Assembly (NCBI GenBank): GCA_963082715.1
Contig: OY720456.1
Location: 9,579,610-9,643,609, forward strand
Reading direction: 5' to 3'
Length of the DNA stretch: 64,000 bases
From: Harpalus rubripes
Taxonomy: Eukaryota; Arthropoda; Insecta; Coleoptera; Carabidae
Below the pieces are notes generated by a model. That model was given only the letters and a program-made list of their open reading frames with translations. It ran no database searches and was not told the origin of the DNA. The position numbers and the translations under genes are program-made. Of this stretch, positions 22,338-36,611 are shown in pieces. Position 1 is the first letter of the stretch. Each line of letters opens with the position of its first letter.

Positions 22338-23275
22338 AAGTTTGCTTTTTCAACGTTTTAATAGATCCCTGTCCGAATCGACTCGTTTTTAATAAAAACT
22401 GATAACACTGAAAATATACACACTTTGACAGGTATGTAAACAATGTTTCTAAAACGTCAAAAAAAAAATTTTGACCTTGTTTTGACGAAATAAAACTTGG
22501 TAACTAGGTAGAACCCTGAATTTGGATTGGCTTATAAATTTATGAGTGAAATAGTCATTAATAAAAAATGTTTTATCCATACTCCGCCTCTGACTTCAAA
22601 CTACTGAGATTTTTAAATTATTCTTTATTCAAATAAATTATTCTTATTGGTCCACTTTGAAGTACATTTATAATTGCACCAAACACATTAGAAAAGAAAT
22701 TATTGCAGATTACGATACATTGCAACCTTGTTTACTAAGTTGTAACATATGGCACATTACTTACATAACACCCTGTATAATCTGAATAATTTGTATAATG
22801 TTAATAAGAAATTAGAACATTTAAAACAATAGAAGGAAAAATTGTACGTGAAATGTTGAAAATGAAAGCAAGACAATTTATTTTACTGTCTGTACACTGT
22901 AAAACCAAAGTATTAAGATGTATGTGAATGAAAGAAACACTCAAGCATTGTATTTATACATAGAAGGACACGTGACATCCGGTTTAGTAACCGGAGGAAA
23001 TTTGATACAAGATGATAAGCGAAGATTTTGGAATAATGTATGAGAGGAATTTTTAATCTTAAACTCAAGAGACATATTGTTCATGGCTGAGAAAACAGTG
23101 GCGTAGGTACAGATAATATTTTACATTATACACAAATGATACGAGAATTGTGCACAATATATTCACAGTATCTAGCAATATTAATAATTTATTATTTTAA
23201 ATAACAAAATTCTGATATATATTTTTTAATGTATAAAACACTCATTCGTTCGTGCAATATTGTGTTAGTGTATGG
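22338..23275. other. Spacer, nothing recognised
   Basis: AT-rich intronic DNA with no bounded element or coding signal. Confidence 0.4.
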
Positions 23276-23279
23276 GTAC

Positions 23280-24578
23280 TGTAACGTTTTTATTTATGTA
23301 ACAATTAACGCGACTATTTATTTATACGATCTTACTAATTTCTTATTTCGACTAAACTATTATTCATGAAAGATGACTATTCAAGGTCATTTGTGAGCTG
23401 TCTGATATAATATTACTTGCAGATACCTTCATTGCATTTCGCATGCATAGGCGTGCAACATGAAGTTTTTATGGACACATTTTATCTGAAAAAATAAGAG
23501 TAATTTATTTGAAAATTATGCTTCTTTCTAAATAATGCCTTTCTGAAAAATTTATGTTTTTTCAAAATTCAAAAACATAGACAACTATAAACCAAGGAAT
23601 AATAATTTGATTTAAACGTCAACGCCACTGGGTAAATATTAGAACAGAGGACAGTGAAGTAGATAATTAGGTATGTGTAATTCTACGACATATGTCATTT
23701 ATTATTTATAGTTTGTTAGAAAGTAATGCCACTATTTACATATATCTGTTACACCACATAAATTAAATAGACATAAGTCAAATAATCTTTCTAATACAAA
23801 AGGTTGCTAAGCTACTTCTGTAAAGTGATGTGTAGTCTTTCTTCGAACAAATAACCTTGAATAGTCATCTTTCGTGAATAATAGTATATTTATGTCACTC
23901 AACTGACTCAATAGCATCTGTATATTCAACTGCTCGGACAGAAGTCACACTTTTTACCTCACTATCTGTCTATGTAACTATCTAACTTCCAAAGCTTCAG
24001 TATCACCGACTGTCCGTATGCCACAATTCTTCAACACCACTACCGAGTATCCACTTTCACTCGCCGTTACTGTCCTTGTATACCTAGCTTCACAATACTC
24101 GTCAACCCTACCGAGTATTCATTTCCACAGCTATCCCAATATACCAGTAACTTCCACAGTCGCCTTAACTGTCCTTGTACACTATAGCTTCCCAATACTC
24201 GTCAACACTACCAAGTGTTCACATCCACAGCTATCCCAGTTAACCAGTAACTTCCCGAGTTCTCCACTCGACACTATACTGCATACGCTCACCATGATAC
24301 TGCTGTGCTTCACTAACACTCTATGTGAATGTCTCTATATGTCTCTCCATATATAACTAACTCCCGAGCATAGCTGCGTTTCTTTTATACAGCTACCATT
24401 AACTTCCAGAGAGCTCTAGAATGTTCGACCGCATATCAATGAACACAAAAGGTTCAGGCGACCGGATGTAATTAAACACGTCGCTGCTTGTTTGTTTACG
24501 TAGCCTGGCTGCTGCGCGATTGCGTCATCGCTATACTTAGACGCTTGTTCAGCGTAGCAGCGGGGCTCACACGTTACA
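23280..24578 (+). mobile_element. Candidate solo LTR (TGTAACG...CGTTACA)
   Basis: The 1299-bp segment starts TGTAACG and ends CGTTACA, with near-identical 4-bp flanks GTAC and GTAT. This is the TG..CA layout of an LTR. The 3' portion is GC-richer and has a TATA-like CTTTTATACAGC near 24383. Inside are inverted arms (ACTATTATTCATGAAAGATG at 23361 and its mirror ending about 23884) and a tandem repeat (24046-24262). No internal retroelement genes are adjacent, and a long-TIR DNA element remains possible. Confidence 0.45.
24046..24262 (+). repeat. Tandem minisatellite, unit about 70-100 bp
   Basis: Two to three related units start (C)GAGTAT/AAGTGTTCA, contain CCACAGCTATCCCA, ACCAGTAACTTCC and ACTGTCCTTGTA, and end CAATACTCGTCAAC. 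They have diverged by point changes and internal deletion. The tract lies inside the candidate LTR. Confidence 0.7.
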
Positions 24579-25866
24579 GTATTAAAGAATCATTACAATA
24601 ATCTTATAAATGTTACATTTAAAAATTCTTTTAATAAATTATCACCTAATTAAACCGCAATACAAAGAAATTTTAGTCTATAACAAGATTTCAGTATAAA
24701 AACTCTTTGATACAGTTCTATCTACTAGTGCATTATGAGCTATTCCCACGTTCTTCAGATGTTTATCTGTGCTCTGTTCTGTACGGATTGTGTATTTTAA
24801 TGAAGGAAGGAATCTACTGTCCACCCACGTGTCTCTATAGAGCCTTATAAATTATTAATATGTACTACACGACACAATAACTTAATATACCCCCACTGTG
24901 AATATTTTACAACACAATGTAAACGATTTGATCGAATATGTTGGTCTATGGCATTGAGGTTAAGGTGTGTTAAGAAATATGATCAAAATGATATACTATT
25001 ACAAGTATATCCGTTTATGTTAATTTTATTATACTTTAATTCTTTGTCATACCTACTATTATAATACAAAAGTGATAGAAATTTGGACATATTTTTTTTA
25101 CATGAAATTATCAAATATACTTTATTATTATTATTTTATATAGAATATAAATGTTGTTTTTGCTTTCTAAATATTTTAAAATAATGTATGGCAAATATAA
25201 TTAAGTTGGAAGGATAAAGATAGTTATAGTTTGTTTCAAGATATTTGCAAACGTACCTGTCTCGACTTAAGCAGCGAGTGGCTTCTTAGATGGGCTTGAT
25301 GGGGTAACATGACGAAATATTTGTGTAAATTAAATGTTTTACTTGAATTTTAAGATATACAGAACAAAGAATATGACATTAGACCAAATTTTCACAAATT
25401 ATAAATAAAATCTGGTATATTAATTAGCGGGATTTTGAGAACCGTGACATCGTTTCCCCAAATTTTGCTAATCCTCCCCTGACGCATAAGATCATAAACA
25501 CCATGCTGTTTTGCAGTGTACCGCGTCATTACGAAGGCAGGTTGATTTGCAAATATCTTAAAACACACCATACATGGTATGGTATGACTAGCGAATGAAA
25601 GTTGATGTTTAATTATTTTTTATATTTTGCGTTCATAATGAAGTCATTACGATACGCTAATGACCTTCATTTCGATACGCAATTTTTTGTTTTAGACGGT
25701 TGGTACTAGATGACGTTTCTTTAACCCATTTTTACCTAATTTATTTTTAGTTAATTGATTATTTTTTTTATTTAGGGAAGATTATTTACATGAAAATGTA
25801 CAAATGGTTACAAATATAATCACAAATTGAGTAAGTAAATATTAATTGTAGAAGGCGCAAAATATA
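24579..25866. other. Spacer, nothing recognised
   Basis: AT-rich intronic DNA. No gene or complete element was seen. Confidence 0.4.
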
Positions 25867-26263
25867 AAATAGTTATTTGTATATCAAGGCCGCGAAATCA
25901 CTCTTTAGCGTACCGAGAGAAAAATTTCTCGAGGGCGCTAATGAATTTCGCGGACAAGGTGTACACAATATTTTTTGTGCAACCGTAAAAAATATGTAAT
26001 TACAAATTTTATTAATTTTAAACAGTTTCATTGTAAATAGAAAGTTAGCTTTCAAGGTGGCTATGGAATTAACATTTGATAAACAAAACCACGCAATTCT
26101 CAAGTGTCAGAGTGATTGTTTACCTAATTTCGCGGTCGCTACCATGACAACGGCCGCGAAATGAATTCTTGCGGCCGTTACCATAACAACGGTCACGAAA
26201 TTTAGTTTCGCGGCCTGTATTGCGGCTGCGAAATGCTTATTTCGCGTCCGGTTGCACAAAAAA
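25867..26263 (-). mobile_element. CpG-rich hairpin element, copy 2
   Basis: This is an inverted copy of the 14930-15334 element with the same ends (AATAGTTATTTGTATATCAAG and CGTCCGGTTGCACA) and the same order of GCGGCC-bearing hairpins. It lacks the extra CGGCCGCGAACGGCC palindrome of copy 1. Confidence 0.65.
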
Positions 26264-26395
26264 TAATATAAAGAACTCATTTTATAAGACTTTCTTTCGC
26301 ACTTGTCAATTAGAAAACTCGCTAACTCTCGTTTTCTAAATTTTGACGCGTGCGAAAAAAACATGTCTTATAAAACACGTTCTTTAATATACTAT
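26264..26395. mobile_element. Palindromic MITE remnant next to CpG-rich element
   Basis: AAAGAACTCATTTTATAAGACT and TTTCGCAC at the left are mirrored by GTGCGAAAAA and GTCTTATAAAACACGTTCTTT at the right. It is about 130 bp and noncoding. Confidence 0.5.
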
Positions 26396-26426
26396 TATAG
26401 AGGGTTTTTTTTTTGAAACCCTAGAG

Positions 26427-27029
26427 CAGGGGTGGGCAAAAGCCGGCCAGTGGGCCGGATCCGGCCCTTTTGCTTACTTTATCCGGCCCGTTTGAAAAAT
26501 CCCGCATGCAACTTTTTTAATCTCTTTTATGCGATTTTGTTGAAATCAACAGTATTTGTGTGCGTAGTGTACATATAAATAATGAAATATATAAATAATA
26601 GAATATTCTTTTTCTTTAATGGTTGCCACGAAAAATAAATATCGATCACAAATTACTGACGAAAACCTACACTCGGTATTAAGGATTGCTACAAGTGATT
26701 TGGATCCCAATTTTGAAGAAATAATATCAAATGAACATTCGAGATTTCACTTTTCGCATTAACTATAAGTATTCTATTTTAACGTTTGATGTTTGTCTTT
26801 TCTTTTTATAATTCTATTTACTTTTTACTATTATATTTACAAATGCAATATAAATATAAAAATGTAATAATTTTGATCAAAATAAAATAATTTGTATCGT
26901 TAAGATATAAATAAATAACAAAATAAAATCTTTCATTAACTGATTTATATTCCTTTATAGTCCTCCGGCCCGGGAGACATTTTGAAAATTTCATTTTGGA
27001 CCGCGCTTAAAAATATTTGCCCACCCCTG
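26427..27029 (+). mobile_element. hAT element, 603 bp, with 8-bp target duplication
   Basis: The ends are CAGGGGTGGGCAAA and TTTGCCCACCCCTG, a classic hAT inverted repeat. CCCTAGAG is duplicated exactly at 26419-26426 and 27030-27037. CCGG-rich subterminal words (CCGGCC, CCGGCCCG) lie inside both ends. It retains the C-terminal end of a hAT transposase (26619-26762), so it is an internally deleted derivative of an autonomous copy. Confidence 0.9.
26619..26762 (+). pseudogene. hAT transposase C-terminal remnant
   Basis: A 47-codon frame ends in TAA. It includes KNKYRSQITDENLHSVLRIA followed by TSDLDPNFEEIIS. This matches, from memory, the conserved tail of Charlie/SCAND3-like hAT transposases (KSKYRSRLTDEHL..LRLAISNLEPDF), the region after the dimerisation domain. 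Everything upstream is lost by internal deletion. The Met at the start is not a real initiator. Confidence 0.7.
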
Positions 27030-27037
27030 CCCTAGAG

Positions 27038-28290
27038 GATTGTACGAAATATCCAGGTATGAAGTTTTTGCATGAACCCATTTAAATACTGGACTAGGAA
27101 AGCACAGAAATACATTACTATATCTGGCTGAAAAGAAATGGCCGACTAGGGTAACAATATCAAAACAGGAGTGCGTTTAAAATATTTTAAACATTTTTCG
27201 TTTATGTTGATTATAATAAAATATTTTGATTATTTTTATAAATTCATACACGATTCTCTTAGCGTGCAAGTAAGTCGAAAAAAGGTATATAAGTAAATAA
27301 GTATCAAGCACGAATCACTAAATTTTCGAAAAGTGCCAATTTGGTATCTACGACGCCAACTGACGAACCTAAAGAATATAATCGAACCAGAGACACTAGG
27401 AGAAGTTGTTGAAAAGTTCAAAACCATAAAGTTTATTCCAGGAATTAAAAATCTTGTTACGAATTTAGTGCCTTTAGTGTCTAATTTTCCCTCATACGTT
27501 CTTTATTGAGACTAAAGTTTCATGACTTTTATCATTAATTCAATTAATGCAAGTGAAACTCTTATCATGAATTTATAAATTGTCATTTCGTAAAACATTA
27601 TTCTTCTAATCTCAACAGACATTTCATTTCATTTCAGCTTCGCCCATAATTTATAATTTCAGTCCTTCTATCCTCATGTCATTAAAATAAACTTGGCCAT
27701 ATTTCCGCACATGCGCTTCTGTGTGAATTACATTTACATGAATCATTCCCTTGCCCCACTGCTCTCTGCAGAGCCATCTCTTTTTGTGTTAGATCTACAC
27801 CGTTGCACCGTCAGGATAACTCGGGAATTTATTCATCGTGGACTCTAAGGACGCGTTTGTCTCAGCTTGACGACTCAGAGACAAACGCTTCTGGGAAGGT
27901 GAAATATTGGATGACTGACAATGAATTGATAAAATAGTGAATTGTGCCAGCTAGTAAATATATTAAGTTATTTTGGTCAATCAACAAATCAAAAGTTATG
28001 TTTTAAATCAAATTCGAAATTTTCACGATTTTAATGTTAATCTTGATGAAAAAAATGTAACCCCAATTTATTTATTTTTTCAATAAATTAATTTGTACCG
28101 AAACACCGAAACGTTGGTTTCGTAAAATTAAATACTGTATGATTGAAATTTTGACACCTAATTATTTGAAATGTTAATTATATTGAACGGCTTTAATTAA
28201 TTGATTTAACATAATAGTATTTTTCTATTTTGCATCTATAACAAAGTTAAACAGCACCCAAAAGTGTTTGTAATAGGCTAGCACAATTTA
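27038..28290. other. Spacer, nothing recognised
   Basis: AT-rich intronic DNA. A small inverted repeat, CGTTTGTCTCAG/CTCAGAGACAAACG, lies at 27853-27889. No coding or TIR-bounded element was recognised. Confidence 0.4.
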
Positions 28291-28575
28291 TTTTTACCTT
28301 CCGTCACCTTTAGGTAAGGAAGGTATTGTCTTCGGTTAAAAAATTCGGTCGTGAGTTTTTGATGAATAAGCACGTTTTAGAGGCCCTAGAATACGATTTT
28401 ACTATTTTACGATGATGTCTGTGTATGTATGTGTGTGTGTCTGTATGCGACAAAATTTTCTAATGCGATATCTCTAATATTACAATTTCAAAAATTATAA
28501 TTCTTTTGTATTCCTCTTCGTTACATCCATGTGAAGAGCTGATTAGATTGTAGTTATAATTGGTCAAGCAGAAGT
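28291..28575 (+). mobile_element. Helentron-like element, family 1, 3'-truncated copy C
   Basis: The 5' end TTTTTACCTTCCGTCACC and the block through a very short GT tract (about 28424-28447) are well preserved. The match stops at TGGTCAAGCAGAAGT, so the 3' half and terminus are missing. Confidence 0.75.
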
Positions 28576-28874
28576 TTTTAAAACGAGTCTTGGAGTCCAT
28601 TTTTGAATATTTCTTTCTTCAGATAATCAAATTTTCACTTCAAATTATAGAAATTCATTTCAAAATCTAGGCATTTATTTATAAGATTTTTAGGTTTTTG
28701 AAATAAATAATGTTTCCAACAATTTTGACTCCAATACTACAGAAAATGGAAGTTAAACTTAATGTCGACAATAAGAATAAAAATAACAGTATTGAAAATG
28801 CACTAAAGACGTTAACTACATATTTGACATTTGTCAATGAAAATAATTTTTAACTCAGGATGTATAAAACAAAG

Positions 28875-29220
28875 ACGGAAAAACCCCACTTCATGCGCTT
28901 TCTCTCTTCTCACAATATGAAGCTGACGGCGCATTCCAGTAGTATATTATATTGAGTTCAGTGGGCGGGAGTCATAAGTACGTCCTTTGTCACATGAAAC
29001 CCACGCGTTTGTTTTTTCAAAATTTAGGCGTAAAATGTAATGAAAGTCTTTGGCAACTTTAAAAAAACTTCTCAAAAGAAGTTACAAAAGATTTTATTGT
29101 TGCAAATTTTCACAGAGAATACAAGTATATTTTAGTAACTGCAATATTTTTGACATTTCGTTTAACAGGTCAGCTGCCATATGCAGATAGAAAGACATAG
29201 CTGTTAAACTGAAAAGGTCT
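28875..29220 (-). mobile_element. Diverged copy 3 of the GGACCTTTTCAATTTAA MITE
   Basis: Read on the minus strand it starts AGACCTTTTCAGTTTAAC and shares GTCAAAAATATTGCAGTTA with the copies at 4239 and 31269. The far end is too diverged to place exactly. Confidence 0.5.
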
Positions 29221-29229
29221 ATTATGCCA

Positions 29230-30054
29230 TTCGTTCTTTAATATAACATTTTATAAAAATTATCAGTAAAGTTAAAAAAAAAACACTTTCTTTAATATAC
29301 CGACGTAACTTTCTCATCCATCTTTCCGATTAAATCTCCCTATACCTTAGAAATTCATGACCTGGTCCTCGTATATTTGATTTGAATATCCTTTACTTGT
29401 TGCTATTTTCGGCTTCTACCTTATCTCCCAATCTTTTTACAAAGATTTCCTTAGTTCCGCTTTAGAATGATTTCTTCTTCCGTAATTTAATTTTCCCACG
29501 GAATACAGGATTACTTGTATAATGAGATTGGATTCTCTCGCGGTTCATTGTTAATGGAAAAAATATCGTTTTTGTGTGGAAAAGCGCGAAGAAAAATGCA
29601 GTGCTTTAGTAATATAAATAGCAGTTAATTATTAATGGGGTTTAATTATACCTCGACTCCCACGCGACGCAGCAGGGTGAAATAAAGGAGATGATGATAG
29701 CTGCTGTATTTATTTATTTATTTATAACCTCTTTGATAAAAAAACAATACGCTCTAATCTTCCGCTATAGATTTTCAATAACGGGCTGTTCTATTTTTGT
29801 GATATACTACAGGGAATAGAAATAGACAACAAAATTATAACAGTTGAAGTTCCCTACTACAATCAACGCTTCTGATTAGCTAATGATTATGGAAGCCAAA
29901 ATAAATTTTCAATTTTTACGTATTAAAAAAAACGTTTCAGATAAGAAAAAGCTTTGGTTAGATAGGGAAATAAATTCTCTTTGAAAACAACCTTTTTCTT
30001 GTGAATAAAATCCAGTACCCGACTATAACAGTTTCTCTAAGTGTTTAATTTAAT
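29230..30054. other. Spacer, nothing recognised
   Basis: AT-rich intronic DNA. No gene signal was seen. Confidence 0.4.
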
Positions 30055-30189
30055 TAAATATATAAACGAAGACGGATTTGTGAAAAATTCACGGACCCCA
30101 GCGGGATTCGAACCCACGGCCTCCCAATGGGTTCGAATCCTGCTGGGGTCCGTGAATTTTTCACAAATCCGTCTTCGTTTATATATTTA
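30055..30189. repeat. Inverted pair of tRNA 3'-half-like arms
   Basis: Two about 63-bp arms (30055-30117 and 30127-30189) are reverse complements with a single mismatch, separated by 9 bp. Each arm, read outwards from the centre, carries a T-arm-like GTGGGTTCGAATCCCGC followed by TGGGGTC as an acceptor strand, then GTGAATTTTTCAC and CTTCG. This looks like two head-to-head fragments of a tRNA-derived SINE or tRNA pseudogene. There is no complete tRNA. Confidence 0.7.
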
Positions 30190-30649
30190 ATATATTTGAT
30201 GGTAACTATAAGTTACAGAAATTTCACTGTTGCATTACACTCCAAACAGTCTTCTTTCACGTTTAATTTAATATTTACTGTGGCATTTGAGCGTTGTCAG
30301 GAACTGATTTGCACCCTTTTCTAAACAGATTTTCTTTAGTATTATCTATCCCGTAAAACTTAATGTACTTACACAGAAATAATAAAATACAGTCTTTTTG
30401 GGGTTTGGGGTATAAATTTTTTAAACTTTTTGGTGTCCGAGTGAATTAAATTTAAGACATGGCCATATGCGATTATCTCATAAAATTAAATCATTGTTAT
30501 TCGGCTACTAAAATAATAAATTTAAAAAAATATCCTAAAAATTGTAAAATTTTATTTTCTATGTGTTTTATATATTATTCAAGAACTTAAATTTATTGGT
30601 TTGGAAGAAAAAGTTGATCACCTGAATGTACGGTAAATAAATTTAGATG
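30190..30649. other. Spacer, nothing recognised
   Basis: AT-rich intronic DNA between the tRNA-like palindrome and the next MITE. Confidence 0.4.
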
Positions 30650-31159
30650 AGGGAGTTTTTGCATGACGTACCTGCCTACGAGAAGATTCCGTTAACGCTA
30701 ACGTTATGTCTTTAATAACGGACGTACAAAGTATCGGGTTTTCAAAAGTACAGATTTTGCATTACGTTTTAATCACACGTACGTTGATTTTGATTTTCAA
30801 ATGACAGTTGCTTAAATATCTGTCATTTTCGTTGTATTTTGGTAAAGAAAACAAACACTAATGGAAGAACTATTTAATGTTTGCTAAATAGCTTTAAAAT
30901 GTGTTCTACATATTCACTGACAGCTCTGAAAGAAAAAAATGACATTTCTGACTGAAAAACAAAAAAGTTCTGACGTTATAAAATAAATTCTGTGCCTACT
31001 AGGTTATAGTAGACGTACGTCAACTGGCCCATCTTTTACCCCTGACGGAAATATTACGTCTTCAAATTTCACGTACGACAAGTAACAAATATGATGTTGC
31101 CTAGCAACCAAGACGTTAGCGTATACGTCTTTCGGGAAAACGCTGTGCAAAAACTCCCT
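30650..31159. mobile_element. TIR element with AGGGAGTTTTTGCA ends
   Basis: AGGGAGTTTTTGCATGACGTA at the left is mirrored by TGCAAAAACTCCCT at the right, with further paired words (GACGTA; AACGCTAACGTTA near 30699 and GACGTTAGCGTATACG near 31111). The size is 510 bp, with no coding capacity. It abuts the mariner-type MITE copy 2. Confidence 0.6.
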
Positions 31160-31171
31160 ATACATGTACTA

Positions 31172-31643
31172 TGTTCCGTAAGTCAACCAGAAAAACCAGA
31201 ATCTTGATTCCAAGTACACCATGATTCCTGAATATTTTCATCTATTTCGAGACAGATTGACATTGAATGGACCTTTCCAATTTAAGGGCTATCTCTTTCT
31301 ATCGCTGCAAATAGTAAGAAAATGGCGCGAACAACTGCCAGTTGGGCTGTCAAACGAAACGTCAAAAATATTGCAGTCATTAAAATACCTGTATTCTCAG
31401 TGAAAATTTGCGTCGTTAGACATTTTACCTTCAATAAAAGCTTTTGTAACTTATTTCGATAAGATTTTTTAAAGTTATCTTACATTTTACGTCTAATTTT
31501 TTTAGAATCAAACGTCATAGATCTCAGTTGTTCTTACTATGCGTAGATCCCCATTGCGCATATCTTCTATCTCTTTAAATTGGAAAGGTCCATTATATGA
31601 CATGAAATTGACACATCCTAAGAAAAATAAAAGTTAACCAAAT
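31172..31643 (+). mobile_element. Mariner-type MITE (TGTTCCGTAA TIR), copy 2, right end missing
   Basis: The left TIR TGTTCCGTAAGTCAACC is preceded by TA. The copy aligns with 2600-2750 and carries the GGACCTTTCCAATTTAA MITE at 31269-31591. Similarity stops after ACCAAATGAATAGG near 31645, so the right half is lost. Confidence 0.65.
31269..31591. mobile_element. GGACCTTTYCAATTTAA MITE, copy 2
   Basis: The termini are GGACCTTTCCAATTTAAG and its mirror, flanked by AT on both sides. The paralogous empty site GACATTGAATCATATGAC is at 2685-2702. It is over 90 percent similar by eye to the copy at 4239. Confidence 0.7.
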
Positions 31644-32018
31644 GAATAGGTGCGTTCAATAACCCAGCAAAACAAGCAACCGGAAGTAAAATTTATTGAA
31701 CGACTTTGCTAGCCTAGCATTTGCTTGATCTGCTCGCAAGCAATCCAGCCATAAATTTTTCGCTTGTCTTGCTGAGTTTCAAATATAATGGCTGGAAATA
31801 CAAATTATACATATATGAAGTTAACTTGAACTGTCTCTATTTCTTTATATAGTGCGTGTTTGTCAATCACATGTAAAAAAGGCTTTGAGAGCTTTGTGAT
31901 GGTTTTTATAACATTATTAAATTTGAAATATTTTGTTATAGTTAATATAACTTCTTCCAAATTAATCCCACTATCCTCAAATAAATGTATAAGTTCATTT
32001 CCCATAAGTCCGCAAACC

Positions 32019-34523
<2,505 letters not shown>

Positions 34524-35120
34524 GAGATACGAAATATAGGCGATGGAAAATAAGATCGTAGCGCCAAAATGGCTTTTAAAGGAACTAATGTTAAAGGGAT
34601 AATTTGACATTTACTAATTTCATTTATGCATTACGTTTGTAATATTAAGAGATATTATATACCCAAACGCAAATATTAGGAACATAATAGGGAACACTTG
34701 TGTTTATACAGTCAAAGAAATGTCACATGTATAAATTATCCCGTCAACTATAGTTCCTCAAAATACTACCAGATGTCATATTGCTTATTTCCTATCGCCT
34801 ATACACAATTGCACAATGTTATATTTGACAGCTGCATAACTTTCTCAATGACAGTTGTGTATGACAGTTTATGGCTGTAAGTAGCAAACCGTTCAAGCAA
34901 CAAGTCTCGTTTGCTTATTAAGTATTTGTTTGATTTGCTTAATTCATTGAACCTTATAACAATATTTCGTTCAGATAACAAACAGTTATAGAATGGAGGT
35001 GTTCACTAAGGTGATTTTATTATTACTAGGAGTAATGACGGAACTTCGTAGGCAAACATGTCCAATAAAAAAGGCATAATTAAATGTAAATCTATGAGCT
35101 GTCAAAAAAAAAATAGATTG
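34524..35120. other. Spacer, nothing recognised
   Basis: AT-rich intronic DNA. No gene or bounded element was supported. Confidence 0.4.
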
Positions 35121-35155
35121 CTGAAGATGAAGGCCATTGGGCCTTCGAAACGTCC
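35121..35155 (+). other. Hammerhead-like core motif, plus strand
   Basis: CTGAAGA, one extra T, a 7-bp stem GAAGGCC/GGCCTTC with a 4-nt loop, then GAAAC. The order matches the conserved core of hammerhead ribozymes known from Penelope-like retroelements, but stems I and III were not found and the extra T is non-canonical. It is probably a fragment of a Penelope pseudo-LTR. Confidence 0.4.
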
Positions 35156-35159
35156 AAAA

Positions 35160-35965
35160 ATGTAAAGAAATAATACGAAAAATAAAAATCTTCCCAAAAA
35201 AGGCCAAAAGAAGTTTATCTCCTAAATCATTCTCCAAAGGGAAGCAAAAGTCTACACATCAAAAGTTGTTCTTTTTACTTCAAAAAAATCTCAACTCAGC
35301 TCATTTCACTTTGAGCTGAGGTGAGGTGAAGAAAATGATCTTGATAAAGAATATGAATGAACAAGCTTAAAAATTGGCTTGAGCAGAATTGTTAACATTT
35401 TTTGTGTAAGCACAACGAATTCTGAAAGTCTAATCTTGCGGAATGTAGACAAAATGTCATGTACATTTTTTATCCCATTGAGTTTATCTCTTTTTATCTC
35501 TACTTTCTAGTATGCATTTCTAGTAAATAAAAAATGCTTCCGCAATCAATTATGCAGTTGTAGTAAGTGGTTGAAGAACTTTGAAAGAAAGACAATGCAT
35601 CTCATAAAATTGTGAAGAAATTAACTATGGGTAATATTCTCATTGAATTTACGCCTTTGGAAAGTGTAGCAAATCTAAAATAAAATGATTGTTTTCGAAA
35701 AATTAAAATTAACTCAGACATATGTACCTACAAGTACCTTGGGGGGCCCCGGGCCTGTGCCCAAAAAAACTACAAATCAAACAATTATAAGACACACGCC
35801 TAGTAGCTATTCTCAAAGTGAGCGCAAACCATACTGAAATAGTATAGGTACATTATTATGCTACAAATTGGCAACACCACATTACTTACAGGTGGAATCC
35901 CCTAATATTGTTTTCGATTCGAGCTGTTTGTATAACCCGTCGACTCAGTCGTTCGTTCCTACCAC
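35160..35965. other. Spacer with transposon-end-like GC patch
   Basis: A GGGGGGCCCCGGGCC patch at about 35741-35756 resembles the GGGGCCC-rich end at 36775-36821 and may be the eroded other end of one element. Otherwise it is AT-rich. Confidence 0.35.
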
Positions 35966-36609
35966 AATAGGGGATTCCACCATTTTTTAAATATAATTTC
36001 ATCACAAAGTATAAGTAAAACTAAGACTATTGGTGAAAATCCGGTGAAAAAAATCCTGTTAATTAGCGAGTTATGGTTCCCCGAAGTTTGAAAATATAGA
36101 CGTGACGTCACGAACATAAGTTTTTATATAAAACTGTTTTCTTCGTGGATCTAAAATGTTCTTGAAATGTATGCTAATTTTAATTTATATTTATAAAAAA
36201 CAAATTAATATTGTAACACTGTACAAGTTTGCATGCTTTATAATTGCAAGTGTATCAAAATTATTAAGTTTAATGCAAGAAATTTATATTCAAATAAAAA
36301 TTGTTTGAGAATTGCAGTACTGGACTGGTAGCCACGTGTCCGCTATTTGAATTTGTCTACTTCAATTGGTAGTAGACTCCACCCTTACCTCGGTATTCGT
36401 TATATATTTATAGGTGGTCTTTGAGTCGCCAAGCAAAATAATATTTATGGATTTCATATGAGTGACGAGCTGCTAAAACAAAAAACCCCTTATTTCCGAA
36501 ATATTTGAATTATATCATTTTATTTCTTTATTAATATTCATTATTAAGCATCTTCTTTCACTATTTTTTACTAATTTCTCTTAATTCGATTAAGCTGTAA
36601 TCCCCTATT
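35966..36609. mobile_element. TIR element with AATAGGGGATT ends
   Basis: AATAGGGGATTCCACC at the left and its partner AATCCCCTATT at the right (reverse complement starts AATAGGGGATTACAGC) enclose about 640 bp. A copy of its right portion lies at about 62694-62858. A hairpin with GGTGGAATCCCCTA (35892) and TAGGGGATTCCACC (ending about 35981) overlaps the left end. Confidence 0.5.
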
Positions 36610-36611
36610 AC

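Noticed and set aside
20160..22785. Large element bounded by ACAGGGTGT and ACACCCTGT
   Set aside because: Only about 9 bp match, with no further arm similarity. Such words are common in the region.
24018..24356. 112-residue Ser/Thr/Pro-rich protein
   Set aside because: It spans a diverged tandem minisatellite within a candidate LTR, with no domain and no splice signals.
30127..30324. Possible functional tRNA gene at the GGTTCGAATCC box
   Set aside because: Only the T-arm and acceptor-like strand are present; there is no anticodon arm or D-arm, and the sequence is palindromic.
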